This document shows, piece after piece, positions 1-9,812 of a DNA stretch of 64,000 nucleotides; position 1 is the first letter of the stretch; each line of letters starts with the position of its first letter. The DNA is taken from positions 171,428 through 235,427 of the forward strand of contig BCIJ01000027.1 in NCBI GenBank assembly GCA_001599935.1. Direction: 5' to 3'. Position numbers and translations under genes: made by a program. The DNA is from Holtermannia corniformis (lineage: Eukaryota; Basidiomycota; Tremellomycetes; Holtermanniales). Below the pieces are notes generated by a model. That model did not search any database and had not been told where the DNA came from. It saw only the letters and a program-made list of their open reading frames with translations.

Positions 1-416
1 TCTGTGGCAACCCCGCTGATTTGAGTCGCAGGTCAGAGCGATCGATGAGCTTCGATGTTGTACTGTTTTGCGTTGTTGTATAGCACGCTACCAACCAAGT
101 GGCTTCGTGCGTATCAGCTGCTCAAGGCAACCACCCCGTCGCGTCGACAGGTTACACAAGTACACAGCGCGGGTGCGACACTAAGCTATACATGACACTC
201 CCGAGGGAGCCAGATTTGTATCCGGACCCACAGTCTCCTGGAGGGCAGCGCAGAGACACTCGAAGCGCGCTCTGCCACCCATGGGGTGCCAATGACCGCG
301 GCTGTTTGCGTCGACATCCTCATCGCCATGTCCCTCTTCACGTGCTTGGACGCCAACGAGCTTAGCCGCTCGTGCTGACTCCTTTTCACAGGCAGCATAC
401 ACATACAATCCGCACC
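1..416. other. left-edge non-coding stretch, probable 5' UTR
   Basis: No open frame here reads like a conserved protein. A branch-like CTGAC followed by CACAG at 376-391 looks like the 3' end of an intron just upstream of the first BTB-like gene, so part of this is probably that gene's 5' untranslated leader. Confidence 0.4.
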
Positions 417-1388
417 ATGCCTCCAGATCGTACATTACAGAGCCCAGGCCGCGCCGTGCCATACCCCGCCAGGCTGCGTCTCCACTCGAACGAGGCTGGC
501 CTGGAGCATCCGCCGTTGTGCGGCTGTAACCCTGCTGGAGACGTTGTCCTCAGAGTTTTCAATCCCGACAAAACTCAAAAGACCGACTTCCGCATATCAA
601 CCAGTGGCCTGCAGCATCTCGCTCCGGAGCTCGCAGTTCTACTACCCCTCGAGACGCAACGCGAACGGCCCATCCCAATACTCGAGATGAGCGAGGCGGA
701 GGCGGTGTCGCGAGGCTTCCTCTGCTTAGTGGTACGAGAGCCACTCTGGCTCGTACACGAGACGGTACACACGGAGCATCTGATGGCAATCATCGATATT
801 TGTACAAGATACGGGGTGTTCAATACGGACGACTCGGAATTACTTTGCCACCTAGTCTCCTCCCTGAAAGCAACTGTCGAGGCCCTCCCCCTAGATTCCT
901 TGTCCGAGCTCTATCAGTTCTGCATTACCTCCTCCAATGACCGGCTCGTAGGCGTCCTCCTTCGGGCTGTGGTCCGGCGCTTTGACTCCTCCATCGAGAT
1001 TGCCTCCGCGCTCAAGCCAACGACTGGAATGCCAGTGCTGCAGTACTGGCACATGCTGGACTACTGCAACCAGTATGGTCATGCTTGGAGGGAGCTAGCC
1101 TCAGCGGTGAATATGGAGACACTGCCACGTCTCACCGAGGGACCTACAGATGGTGTCGGTCCCTGCGCGGAAGAAATTGCCGACGACCTACTCGACGAGC
1201 GAGGCATCACAGACGCAGCTCTCGCTGAAGCATCCTTCCACGAGGCCCTTGGCGAATTTTACAATAACGATGACCCTCTCAATTGGTCGGACTACGGTCT
1301 GGAAGCACCTTCCCTAGTCCGAGACACCTTGGTCGATGCCTTCGATGCGAATTTCCCCCGGATGATCTACCGCAAGTGGGCAATCTAA
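417..1388 (+). CDS. BTB/POZ-like protein, paralogue 1
   Basis: Single-exon gene of 323 codons. I chose the ATG at 417 (context CACCATGCC, protein MPPD...) because the two neighbouring paralogues also begin MPP. The N-terminal third has the outline of a BTB/POZ fold: a GD-V-L strand pair near residues 45-55, then a segment ending LAPELAVLLP, and a helix holding LLCHLV. The C-terminal half holds the motif RYGVF and a segment like VVRRFDSSIEIAS that recurs in the next two genes. BTB proteins usually dimerise and act as adaptors for Cul3 ubiquitin ligases or in transcription, but no second functional domain is visible, so the role is unknown. It is the most diverged of the three intact copies and ends MIYRKWAI, matching the IYRK/VYRK ends of its neighbours. 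Confidence 0.75.
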   Translation: MPPDRTLQSPGRAVPYPARLRLHSNEAGLEHPPLCGCNPAGDVVLRVFNPDKTQKTDFRISTSGLQHLAPELAVLLPLETQRERPIPILEMSEAEAVSRGFLCLVVREPLWLVHETVHTEHLMAIIDICTRYGVFNTDDSELLCHLVSSLKATVEALPLDSLSELYQFCITSSNDRLVGVLLRAVVRRFDSSIEIASALKPTTGMPVLQYWHMLDYCNQYGHAWRELASAVNMETLPRLTEGPTDGVGPCAEEIADDLLDERGITDAALAEASFHEALGEFYNNDDPLNWSDYGLEAPSLVRDTLVDAFDANFPRMIYRKWAI

Positions 1389-2052
1389 ATGGTCGGCCAT
1401 GTATGTACCGCGCATCACTGTAATGTCCCAAGGACATCTGCTTACCGGTGGGACCAGGCGTGGACTACCAAAAGAACTTGAGAGAGCCTCGTGCTGTTGG
1501 GAACTGGATGCCAGAGATGGACGGGATAGGGCATCGTGCTGTACTAGACGCCCTGCTGTTGAGACGCGATAATTCGTTGAGCGCAAAAAAGCCATGGCCA
1601 TAGACTGACCGTACATAAACCAACGTCGACCAGACCTCCACTTTGCGCTCCGGCACCCTGCAGCTTTCTTTGTCACGGCCGACTCCATGTGCACGGACTA
1701 TGTACAGAAGCAAAGCTCGCACTGTTGGTGAGGCCTACTTGCCAACCGATATCTCTACCAACTACATGCAGCACTACGAAGCCAGCGGGTGGGAATTTAC
1801 CCTGTCATCTGAAACGCACACTAGGGCTTCGCTAAAGCCGCACGGACTCCGACGAACGTCCTGGAGTTCAGCGGTGCATCGCTGAGCCATCCCATCGTAC
1901 AGCAGCTGCTTTCCTCCTGTCAGTGAGCGTGCAGCCCATATTGATTTGGAAGTGCAGTCCGCTGACGCACATGCAAAGATCGAAACCTTTGCGCTCGGGC
2001 CGCGAGATACGCCATCACCCTCCTGCAATCGAGCTCCCGACACGCCCGCCAT
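1389..2052. other. intergenic, BTB 1 to BTB 2
   Basis: About 660 bases between two tandem paralogues. Open frames here are short and unlike known proteins. It presumably carries the terminator of the first gene and the promoter of the second. No distinctive motif seen. Confidence 0.4.
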
Positions 2053-3051
2053 ATGCCACCCAAGAAATCCAGGGCGAGTGCCGCACGGGCTTCGAAAGCT
2101 CCCTATCCGAAGGGGAAGCCAACTGTCGATCCAGATGACGTGCTGGGCTGTGCCCTTTCGTGTGGGACTGCTTCCAAAGGCGACTTGATCCTTCACCCAC
2201 GTACCACGAACAAGTCGTCGTCTCTTACCTTTCGCGTGAACAAAGCGGAACTGCTGCGCCTTGCGCCAGGCCTATCACCTCTTGTTCGCGGTCCCGAGAC
2301 TGCCAAGTCTCCTTCTACGGCGGATCTAGAAGAAGAACCAGCTCTGGTGCAGGCGTTGCTGTGTCTATTGCTCGGCGGCGGCGCTAAGCAAGGTCAGAGG
2401 GCGGCAATAACCGCACGCAACGGGGGATGGGCCCACTTCGAACGCCATCTCACTCGCCTACCCGAGCTTCTTGGAGTGTGTGACAAGTACCGGGTATTGT
2501 CAGTGACCCCCAGCCCTGCAACGACACGACTTGCAATCGCTTTGAGGGAGTACATAGAGATGGCGTCCGCGGACCAGGTTACGAGTCTGTATCAGTGCTG
2601 CGTTAGCATCGACCACGACGGCGTAATGGGCGTCTTCGCGCGGGTTCTCGTGGACCACGTTGGCAACTCGTTGGAGATTGCAAGCCTGCTGGAACCTGCA
2701 CCTCACACCACCATCGATGAACACCGGCACTTGCTCAAGTACTGTGCAAACTACGGAAGTGCAGTCAAATCACTCACATACACCCCGACAACGGAGTACA
2801 AGACTGGTCTCGAAGAGGAGCCTGACGTGGAAGGAGCCATCGAGGCGGCCATCGACAAAGCGCTCAACAGGGACATCGGCTGCAGCGACGCTGTCACCAT
2901 AATTGACAGATTCTCAAAGGCAGTCCGAGAAGAACTCGCTGCGTACGAGGACCTCGACTGGACGTATGAGGAACATGACATGGAGGGGACTGCCGAGAAT
3001 GCCATCTCGTCTTTCAAAGCGGTCGTGGATTCTCTAATCTATCGCAAGTAA
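2053..3051 (+). CDS. BTB/POZ-like protein, paralogue 2
   Basis: Single-exon gene of 332 codons starting MPPKKSRASA. A basic N-terminal tail is followed by a Cys-containing stretch (SCGTASKGDLIL, residues about 36-47) that opens the BTB-like domain, and by FRVNKAELLRLAPGLSPLV. Acidic EEEP and a helix ALLCLLLGGG follow. The second half carries LLGVCDKYRVL, an LYQCCVSIDHDGVMGVFARVLVDH segment split by a short gap, and the closing SLIYRK. Paralogue 3 shares nearly every one of these blocks, so this is a recent local duplication. Function is unknown; a DNA- or ubiquitin-ligase-adaptor role is only the family default. No signal peptide, membrane segment or intron. Confidence 0.8.
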   Translation: MPPKKSRASAARASKAPYPKGKPTVDPDDVLGCALSCGTASKGDLILHPRTTNKSSSLTFRVNKAELLRLAPGLSPLVRGPETAKSPSTADLEEEPALVQALLCLLLGGGAKQGQRAAITARNGGWAHFERHLTRLPELLGVCDKYRVLSVTPSPATTRLAIALREYIEMASADQVTSLYQCCVSIDHDGVMGVFARVLVDHVGNSLEIASLLEPAPHTTIDEHRHLLKYCANYGSAVKSLTYTPTTEYKTGLEEEPDVEGAIEAAIDKALNRDIGCSDAVTIIDRFSKAVREELAAYEDLDWTYEEHDMEGTAENAISSFKAVVDSLIYRK

Positions 3052-3532
3052 CACCATCGCTCCGTCGCGTGACTCGTGAGTGATACCCTGATCAGTAGAA
3101 CGCTCTACTCACGCTTCCTACTAAAGCTAGCAAGAGCAAGAGCGAAGCCTTGCACATCACCGTTTAGGAAAACAAACATATGGATCTTAGACTTCAAGTG
3201 ATGTTAGACCTCAACATGGTGCACATGGACGTGTCCAACAACGGCGGGGCTTGCAAGCGTCCGGGCTGTCCCGGGAGCTAGCGAACGGGGGGACTGTGAT
3301 AGCAGCACTCCGAAACGCACGCTAAACCAAGCGAGTCCGGCCAGGGGCAGGGTGCACAGACTAGCCGCGGCACAGACGCTTCACAAGCGACGATGCCCGT
3401 GAGATCGCAGCTCTCGACCTGCCAGAATACAGCGTCCATCACGGCTTCACCTGGTGAGCATACAGGCCTCGTTCGAGGTACAAGCGCTCGCTAACTTGCG
3501 TGCAACAGAAACGTCTTCTTAGCCGACTTCAC
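3052..3532. other. intergenic plus 5' leader of BTB 3
   Basis: No coding sequence recognised. A GTGAGC donor at 3453 and a branch-like CTAAC with GCAACAG ending at 3508 fit a spliced 5' leader intron immediately before the ATG of the third paralogue. The intron is inferred from splice signals only. Confidence 0.45.
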
Positions 3533-4573
3533 ATGCCTCCCAAAAGAAGCACGATAATCGCCCCATACCCGCCCAGGAAGAAGCCAGTCGTCCGCCCGGA
3601 CGATACACTCAGCTGCGCCGCCGACTGCGGGACAACGACAAATGGCGACCTGATCTTGCGTGCGCACACGATCGACAAAGCACAGTCCACCGAATTCCGA
3701 GTCGACAAGGAGGAACTCAAGCGCCTCGCTCCGGGGTTTGCCCCTTTCCTTCTCGTTCTTGAACACCCCGTGGTCACGACCGCGGCGGTACTGGAGCTGG
3801 AGGAGCGACGTACCCTCGTGCAGGCGTTGCTCTGCTTGTTGTTCGGACGCAGCGGCAGTGACGACCAAGACGTCGCGGGCACCTCTGACACTACAACCAC
3901 CCAGGCATGGCCGCACCTCAAGGGACATCTCGCCCGCCTACCTGACCTGCTCGAGATGTGCCACAAGTATGGCGTCTTGACAGTGGCTTCGACCCCTGCG
4001 AGCACCAGACTGGCGGAGGCTCTCAAACGGTACACACTAGCCGCTCCCCCCGACCTCTTGTCGAAGCTCTACCACCGTTGTGTTCAGTTTGATCATATCG
4101 GTGTAATGGGGGTGTTCGCCCGAACCTTGGTCAAGCGCTTCGGCAGCTCCTTAGAGATCGCTCGCATCACAAAGCCTGATCCTGGTACTTCAAGTCTAGA
4201 GTATTGGCATTTGCTCGACTACTGCGCTGGCTACAGCAACACTCTAACCGAGGCTTACAGTCCCCTAGAATGGTGGTTGGAGTGGGCCAACAACTACAAA
4301 TACCTCAGGAACCTGGGCTACCGGGAGTCAAGTGATCCGCTCAGCGCCGTCACAAAGGCTGCGATCGACGAGACGCTCAACAGCGAGATCGGCCCCTACG
4401 ACCCGTCTCTGGTTATTGACAAGTTTGCTGAGATAATTAAAAGACGGCTTGAGGCGGAAGGAGAGTTTTGGGAAAACGTCGAGTGTGGCAAGGACGAGGC
4501 TGCCGAGAAGACCATCACATACTTCACAAACGAGTGGGCTGCTTTGGTTTATCGCAAATATCAGGCGTCTTGA
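3533..4573 (+). CDS. BTB/POZ-like protein, paralogue 3
   Basis: Single-exon gene of 346 codons, MPPKRSTIIAPYPP... The ATG at 3533 follows an apparent 5' leader intron. The layout equals paralogue 2: a Cys-rich opening (LSCAADCGTTTNGDLILRA, about residues 30-50), FRVDKEELKRLAPGFAPFL, an acidic linker, ALLCLLFG, then LLEMCHKYGVL, CVQFDHIGVMGVFARTL and FGSSLEIA, ending AALVYRKYQAS. The gene lies 481 bases after paralogue 2 on the same strand, so the cluster probably grew by unequal exchange. The family resembles the large, fast-evolving BTB sets of some basidiomycetes, but nothing in the sequence identifies a partner. Molecular role unknown. Confidence 0.8.
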   Translation: MPPKRSTIIAPYPPRKKPVVRPDDTLSCAADCGTTTNGDLILRAHTIDKAQSTEFRVDKEELKRLAPGFAPFLLVLEHPVVTTAAVLELEERRTLVQALLCLLFGRSGSDDQDVAGTSDTTTTQAWPHLKGHLARLPDLLEMCHKYGVLTVASTPASTRLAEALKRYTLAAPPDLLSKLYHRCVQFDHIGVMGVFARTLVKRFGSSLEIARITKPDPGTSSLEYWHLLDYCAGYSNTLTEAYSPLEWWLEWANNYKYLRNLGYRESSDPLSAVTKAAIDETLNSEIGPYDPSLVIDKFAEIIKRRLEAEGEFWENVECGKDEAAEKTITYFTNEWAALVYRKYQAS

Positions 4574-5265
4574 ACGAGCTGTGAGTGATGCCAACCTTGA
4601 TCGCCAAGCTGACCGGCCGTCAGAAGGTCGGCGAGAAACGCAAGTGCATGGAGTTCTGCGTGAGGATCGTGTTTTGGTCGTGAAGTGATGAAGGATGCAA
4701 CTGCCGAAGTCTGGACCAGCTTAATCCGCCGTGCCGATCCACCCCTGCTGGCGACGCTCGTGCAAACCCCAGTAATGATCATACAACTGGTTGGGACATC
4801 GGTCTCAACGAGTTCATCCCGAATAATCACTTTGACGACGTACCGACCATAACCGGTTGAGGCTGTAGTCAATGTCGCACAGAGAAACTTCGACTCTGCC
4901 AACTGGCAACAAGAGATCTGAGCTGAGTAAAGTCTGCAAAACCGTGCGCTGAGTGGAGTTGGCACGCAAGGAAAGTTCAGAAATTGCTGCACGTCCCTTA
5001 GAGTGAAAAGCCATAGGCAATAGATTGCTTTGAGCGCGTCCTCACGCATATATCACAGCAGCTGTAGCATCCTCGGGAGGGTGTGTTGACTTTGCTGGTA
5101 CGTCCTGAACCGATTCAAGGTCAGGCTGTCGTGTCGCAAGTTGGCATCCGCGGTCCGGGCACATGTAGGGTATCATTGTAGACATTACTTGGATACAATC
5201 AATTCATCGATGTGTGTCTGTCAACATTCCCAGTGACTCCATTCAAAGGATATCGCACATCAACC
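4574..5265. other. intergenic, convergent BTB 3 / DUR3
   Basis: About 690 bases between two converging genes. A 162-codon minus-strand frame (4561-5049) has no family resemblance, odd composition and no intron pattern, so I treat it as chance. Nothing else recognised. Confidence 0.4.
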
Positions 5266-7671
5266 TCACTTGCGCAACGATCGCAGATCCACCATGATAC
5301 CCCGTACAACCTGTCTTGGTCAAAGCTGTCCGAACGCTACGACTTGTAAACTTACCTGCATGATTCCATGTCGCGCCTCCCATACTGGGAAGATGCCTAC
5401 CAGACCGAGACCAGCAAAGAGCCAGATGAGAGAGACGCATACCCAGGCGGTGAAGCCGGCTTTGGGGTAGACATGAGACGAGAAGAACAGCGGAAGTGGA
5501 ATGACCTGTTGACGTCAGCTCGCTCGCTCGAACATGGTGGATGGCAACCCACGAAAATGAGCAGCACTACAAGGGTGAGAGCTGCGACGGCAGCAAAGCG
5601 GAAAGCCTTTTGGAGCCCGCGCTGCTCTTCTTGGATCTCAGAAGCTTGCTCTTCCGTTGCAGCGCCGTCTTCCTCCTTGTAGCCCTTCTCTTGACCTGTT
5701 GTTTCGGGAGGGGTGGACGCCTCGACGACCTGCGTGTCGATCTTGGCATTGATGGCGCGAGTGATGTCCCAGTCGAAGTCGGCAGGGCGAAGGAGAGACC
5801 AGCCGACGGTGATGATGCCACCGACACCGATAGCGAGCAGGTTGCCGGTCAACATTTCGTAGTCGCCAAAAGTGGTGTCGACGTCGACGACGCCGTCGTT
5901 GAGCTTTGCGGTGATGCCGATCCAGCCAGCGACCGCAGCGCAGAAGCCGACGATAGCACCGACGACCGCACCTGTCCCGTTGGTCCGCTTCCAGGTGATG
6001 CACAGCGCAATGGGCACGACCGCTGAGCCGATCATGGTACCCATGAGCTCGTAGAGGTAGCCCATGGAGACGCCAATGTAGTTGAAAGCAGTCGCGATCG
6101 CCCCCATAAAGATGCTGTAGCCAAAGATGCAGGCGTGGCTGACCCAGAGGATTTGCTTTTCCGACGGGTTGCGGTTGATGTAGGTGCCGTACACGTCGTA
6201 CGTCAAAAGCGAGGACACGGCAATCTGCTCGGCGCTGCAGGCGGAGGTGACGGCTAGGAAAAGGAGAATGAGCATGGCGATGGCGCCCGATTGGCCGAGG
6301 AGGGCGGCAGCCGCTGCAATGGTCAGTCGAGTGCAATGACTCGAGCACGTACATACCCTTGACAGCGGGGAGACCAGCAGACACCTCTGCAGACGTCAGG
6401 TGGATGACGGGGTTCTCGCCATGAGCCAAGGCAACGGCGGCCAGACCGAGCGATGTAGCGATACCCATTGGGATGCCAAACCATGCCGCGCCGCCGAGCA
6501 AGAAAGCCTTGACACTAGTCTCTGGACGCGAAGCGATGGCACGCTGCCAGTACGCCTGGTCATTGAACACGGTGCCGAAATTGCCTACAGATGAGTACCG
6601 CGCCTTTGTGTCAAACCAAGACTCACCGACAATGTTGAGCACGCCAAAGATCAAGCCGCTTTTGGAGCGCATGGTGAGGTACGACCCCTGTGCGTTACCT
6701 GCGATCGGGTTCGCCTCGCTCGCTTGGTGGAGCAGCTCCCACATGCGGCCTGGGGAACCGATCATAGGACTCGTTGCGTACGCGGTGAGCGCAAAGGCAA
6801 TCAGGATGCAGTAGAGCACGATGGTGTGTGACCAGTCGGCGATGAGGGTTGCGCGCATGCCGCCAGCCATCACGTAGATGGACACGCCGAGTGGGATGAG
6901 GAAGCATGCGGCGACCGTGTTCATCCCCGTGAGGTCGGTGACGGTAGCGGACCCGCCGAGGATGAGCATGGCTTGGGCCAGTAAGCAGATAGCCTCGTTG
7001 GCGGGACAACATACTGGACACGATGATGTTGGTCGCCATGCCGAAGAAGAGGAACGTCAGGTGCGCGGTGGTACCCCAGCGAGCACGGATGATTTCCAAG
7101 TAGCTGCGAGAGGTCAGCGTAGCTCATTCATAGAGCTTTGACGTACGTGTGGCAGTGCGGGGCATGCTGCTTGAGCTTGCTGGCGATCATTGCGAATAGA
7201 AGGACTGGTCGAGTCAGCGCGAACACGAGACAACACTGCCAACACATACTCTGGATAGTCGCACCCGACGCATACCACCAAGGTCCGCTGATGCCAAACT
7301 TGTACGCTGTCGCACTCGATTGCAGCAATGTCGCTGCCCATGTCCAGGCACTGACGATACCGGCGGCGATCAGGCCAGGAGGGATACTGGGCTCGTATGA
7401 GCGTTTGCGCCGTGCCGTACTAGTCGACTCACCTGCGACTCGCCGAGTTGAACTCTTCCGCCGACGACGCCTTGTGCGATGTGTATCTCGATTGGACTTT
7501 GGTCAAGCTGGGCAAGTCAGAGGCAGCCTCGAGTTCGCAGGCCCTACTCACCCAACCATGACGGCGCTGAAGAACAGGCCCATGCCGATCTACAGTGGTC
7601 AGCCGCCACTCTGGTACCGTTTTGCTTACAACCACGCCATAGCCGGCTGCTTGAGGTAGAACGGACGACAT
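5266..7671 (-). CDS. DUR3: urea/polyamine active transporter (sodium:solute symporter family)
   Basis: Eleven exons on the minus strand: 7630-7671, 7552-7589, 7433-7507, 7250-7386, 7147-7204, 7015-7103, 6627-6971, 6357-6584, 5553-6313, 5356-5505, 5266-5310. All junctions keep phase and give 655 residues, the usual DUR3 size. Diagnostic blocks are GYGVV at the N-terminus, [63 protein letters not shown], and [20 protein letters not shown]. Fungal Dur3 is a plasma-membrane proton-coupled importer of urea, and also of polyamines in yeast, and is usually induced by nitrogen limitation. About 14-15 hydrophobic segments are visible; the loop before the penultimate helix is acidic ([14 protein letters not shown]). 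The C-terminal exon after [10 protein letters not shown] is short and its exact end is the least certain part. Other SSF members are possible in principle, but the match is specific. Confidence 0.93.
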
Positions 7672-8285
7672 GTCAGTTTGTTCTGTCAGTTCCGCCGGGG
7701 CCAAGACAGGGAACCACGCCAGTCAGTCACATCTCTATAATGGTTCGTGAGAACTTGTCCGCGCTAGTCCAGATAGCCTGGATGAGATGCATGCACTGGT
7801 GCAGCTGCGATTGGCCAGCGATGAACGCAGATAGTCCCTGATTCGACGACATCTGTCTTATCGGCGGCTTGACCCCGCAGAGCTCGTTCACTTGCAGGCT
7901 AGCGCGCAGCGTGCGAGCATGCGTATCAGTGCAAATGGCTCGGCGCATTACATATAGTCACCGGCGACAGGCATACAGCACACGGGTTGCGAGATGGTTG
8001 TGATTGCTAGACGGTTGCTAGGACGAGGGATTTGACGCTGACCAGGCCTTGTCATGAGCATGCATATCATCAGCAAACATAACCCGAACTCTTGTCATAA
8101 TCCCAAGCAGATCAGGAGCCTCGTACCGTAACGGTGAGTGGGCGCTGCTCTGCAGATTTTAAACACTGCCAGTGCACGTCACCGACCACGAGAGCTCGGC
8201 TGAACCGCACAGACCCATGTCAGCCGATTCTCGCAGTGACCACGCTTCAAAGCGTCTGCGTACCCGGGACTTCAGACTCTGGCGA
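7672..8285. other. intergenic, promoter side of DUR3
   Basis: About 600 bases upstream of DUR3 and of the BTB relic. No recognisable gene. Promoter elements for nitrogen control (GATA sites) are expected but would need scoring against background, so none is claimed. Confidence 0.35.
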
Positions 8286-9193
8286 TGATTACACCGTGAA
8301 ACTTCCCTCACCGATCACTACCGGCAATCGAAAGGCGACTTCATCATTCGGTGTACCAACGAGTACGGACCGACTTCCAAATTGATCAATACATCCTCAA
8401 GCGCGGATCACCCGTGTTCAACGATCTACTGGCATCCGGAGGCAATGCAGAATTGACTGCCACCACCTTTGAAGGGGCGTCTGTACCGTTTGTCGAGCTT
8501 CCGGATGGAGCTGCAGCAGTAGAGCTCCTCCTGCTGCTCATTGATCCCTACGCGCCGTGGGGCATCAATGAACGAGGTTTCATCAACCTCGTCCTAGCGC
8601 GACCTGTCGACTTTCTGCAACTGTGTCGCAAGTACGACGTGCTTGAATCGGAACACGCGTTTATCCACTCGCGACTGCAATCCTTCCTCGCCCGGCTTGT
8701 CAAAGAGAAAGGGCTAGTTGTCTACGAGGCGGCCCTGGCTGTTGACGACATCAAGCTGATCAGCTACGCCGCACGGATCTGCTACGACTTTGAGCGCACG
8801 GCTCGGGTCACCGACGAATCAGAACTATCTGCCGTTGCACTGCAACGACTACAAGATTACCATTCGGCGCTCGACGACTTTATCCAGGCCACGATCGAAA
8901 CCTACATGGGCCCGCCGCATGATCCGCCCAATGCAGATCCTCTCGAGGAGTGCGAACGTCGCGTGTTTGCCCGACTGGTCGTCGATGCTTTGAACAATGT
9001 CCCAGAACAGTCAGGCCTCGCAAAGACTCTGAAGGACGTTATACATCGGCCGCGCTACGGCGCTTCGGGTCGCTCAGCCATGCGGTGCAAGAGTACTTTG
9101 AGTCGATGGCCCATCACTACGAGTCTATCGACACGGTTAGTGACTGTCTTTACGTAGTTGACGGCCACTGACGCGCTCGGATAGGATTGGTAG
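8286..9193 (+). pseudogene. degenerate BTB/POZ paralogue (frameshifted)
   Basis: The region reads as a BTB-domain protein only if the frame changes several times. KGDFIIRCTNEYGP (8332-8373) lies in one frame, then FQIDQYILKRGSPVFNDLL and the rest of the domain continue in another (from about 8376). The C-terminal helix with HAVQEYFESMAHHYE is in a third (about 9046-9135). No donor or acceptor sits at the two shifts, although this genome's introns are easy to see. A normal last intron (9136-9184, GTTAGT...CTGAC...ATAG) leads to a stop at 9191-9193. The central part (LQLCRKYDVLE, VDDIKLISYAAR) matches the plan of the three intact paralogues upstream but is strongly diverged. I call it a decayed copy. 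Alternatives are sequencing errors at two places, or a shorter gene starting inside the domain. Confidence 0.5.
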
Positions 9194-9446
9194 TCGGTCA
9201 CGGCCAGTCGAGGGCGTTCCGCCAGTGTGATCTACTCAATTTATCGCTTGTATATAATCGTCACTGTCATTCTTTCAGCGTGAGCTTCTCGGTGCGCGAC
9301 TCGCATCAAACCTCCAAACAGTGCCCTTCCAGGGTCCAAGCCCCGCACGGGCCGATCCCTCCCTTCCCACCTTCTTATTCGGAACGAGATGCGCAAAGGC
9401 GTGTTGTTCGTTCGCTGTGTTTCTCTCCAGCAACAACGACGACAGG

Positions 9447-9812
9447 ATGGCGAGGGACTCTGGATGCTTGCAGTCGTGTGCGGCCATCACCTGCGGCTGC
9501 TTTGTGTGGTTGCTCAAGTGAGTCGCTCGCGACTTGGAAAGGCGCTAACGTCCGTGCAGCTTGGCGATCGGTCTCGCCTTTCTGTTCATGTTCATCATTG
9601 GCATCTTTGCCCTACTCAAACGTAAGGCGCGTCTCGCTCTCATCCATCCAAGCTGAGCGTGCTCAGAACCGCCCGCGATTTGGGACCACCAAGACATCAA
9701 GGCCGGCGTGCTCCTCATTGTCTTTTCCATCATCGGAGGGAATCTGCTCATGGCGCTGTTGATCTGCGGCGTTGCGGCGGGCGCAGCGTGCTGTGGGCGC
9801 GACAGGATGTGA
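9447..9812 (+). CDS. small Cys-rich two-helix membrane protein
   Basis: Three exons (9447-9517, 9560-9621, 9667-9812) join in phase to give about 92 residues beginning MARDSGCLQSC. Two long hydrophobic stretches, about residues 16-43 and 57-86, are separated by a short polar loop (KQPPAIWDHQDIK). Cysteines cluster at the N-terminus (7, 11, 16, 18) and again near the end (ACCGRDRM). That suggests palmitoylation, metal binding or a tight hairpin, but this is inference. I do not recognise the family. A further GTGAGA...CTGAC...GCAG intron (about 9809-9866) directly over the stop would add some 17 residues, so the C-terminus may be longer. Introns of 38-45 nt with correct branch sites make the gene itself likely. 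Confidence 0.65.

Noticed and set aside
4561..5049. 162-codon minus-strand frame after the BTB cluster
   Set aside because: No family likeness, no intron signs, poor composition.
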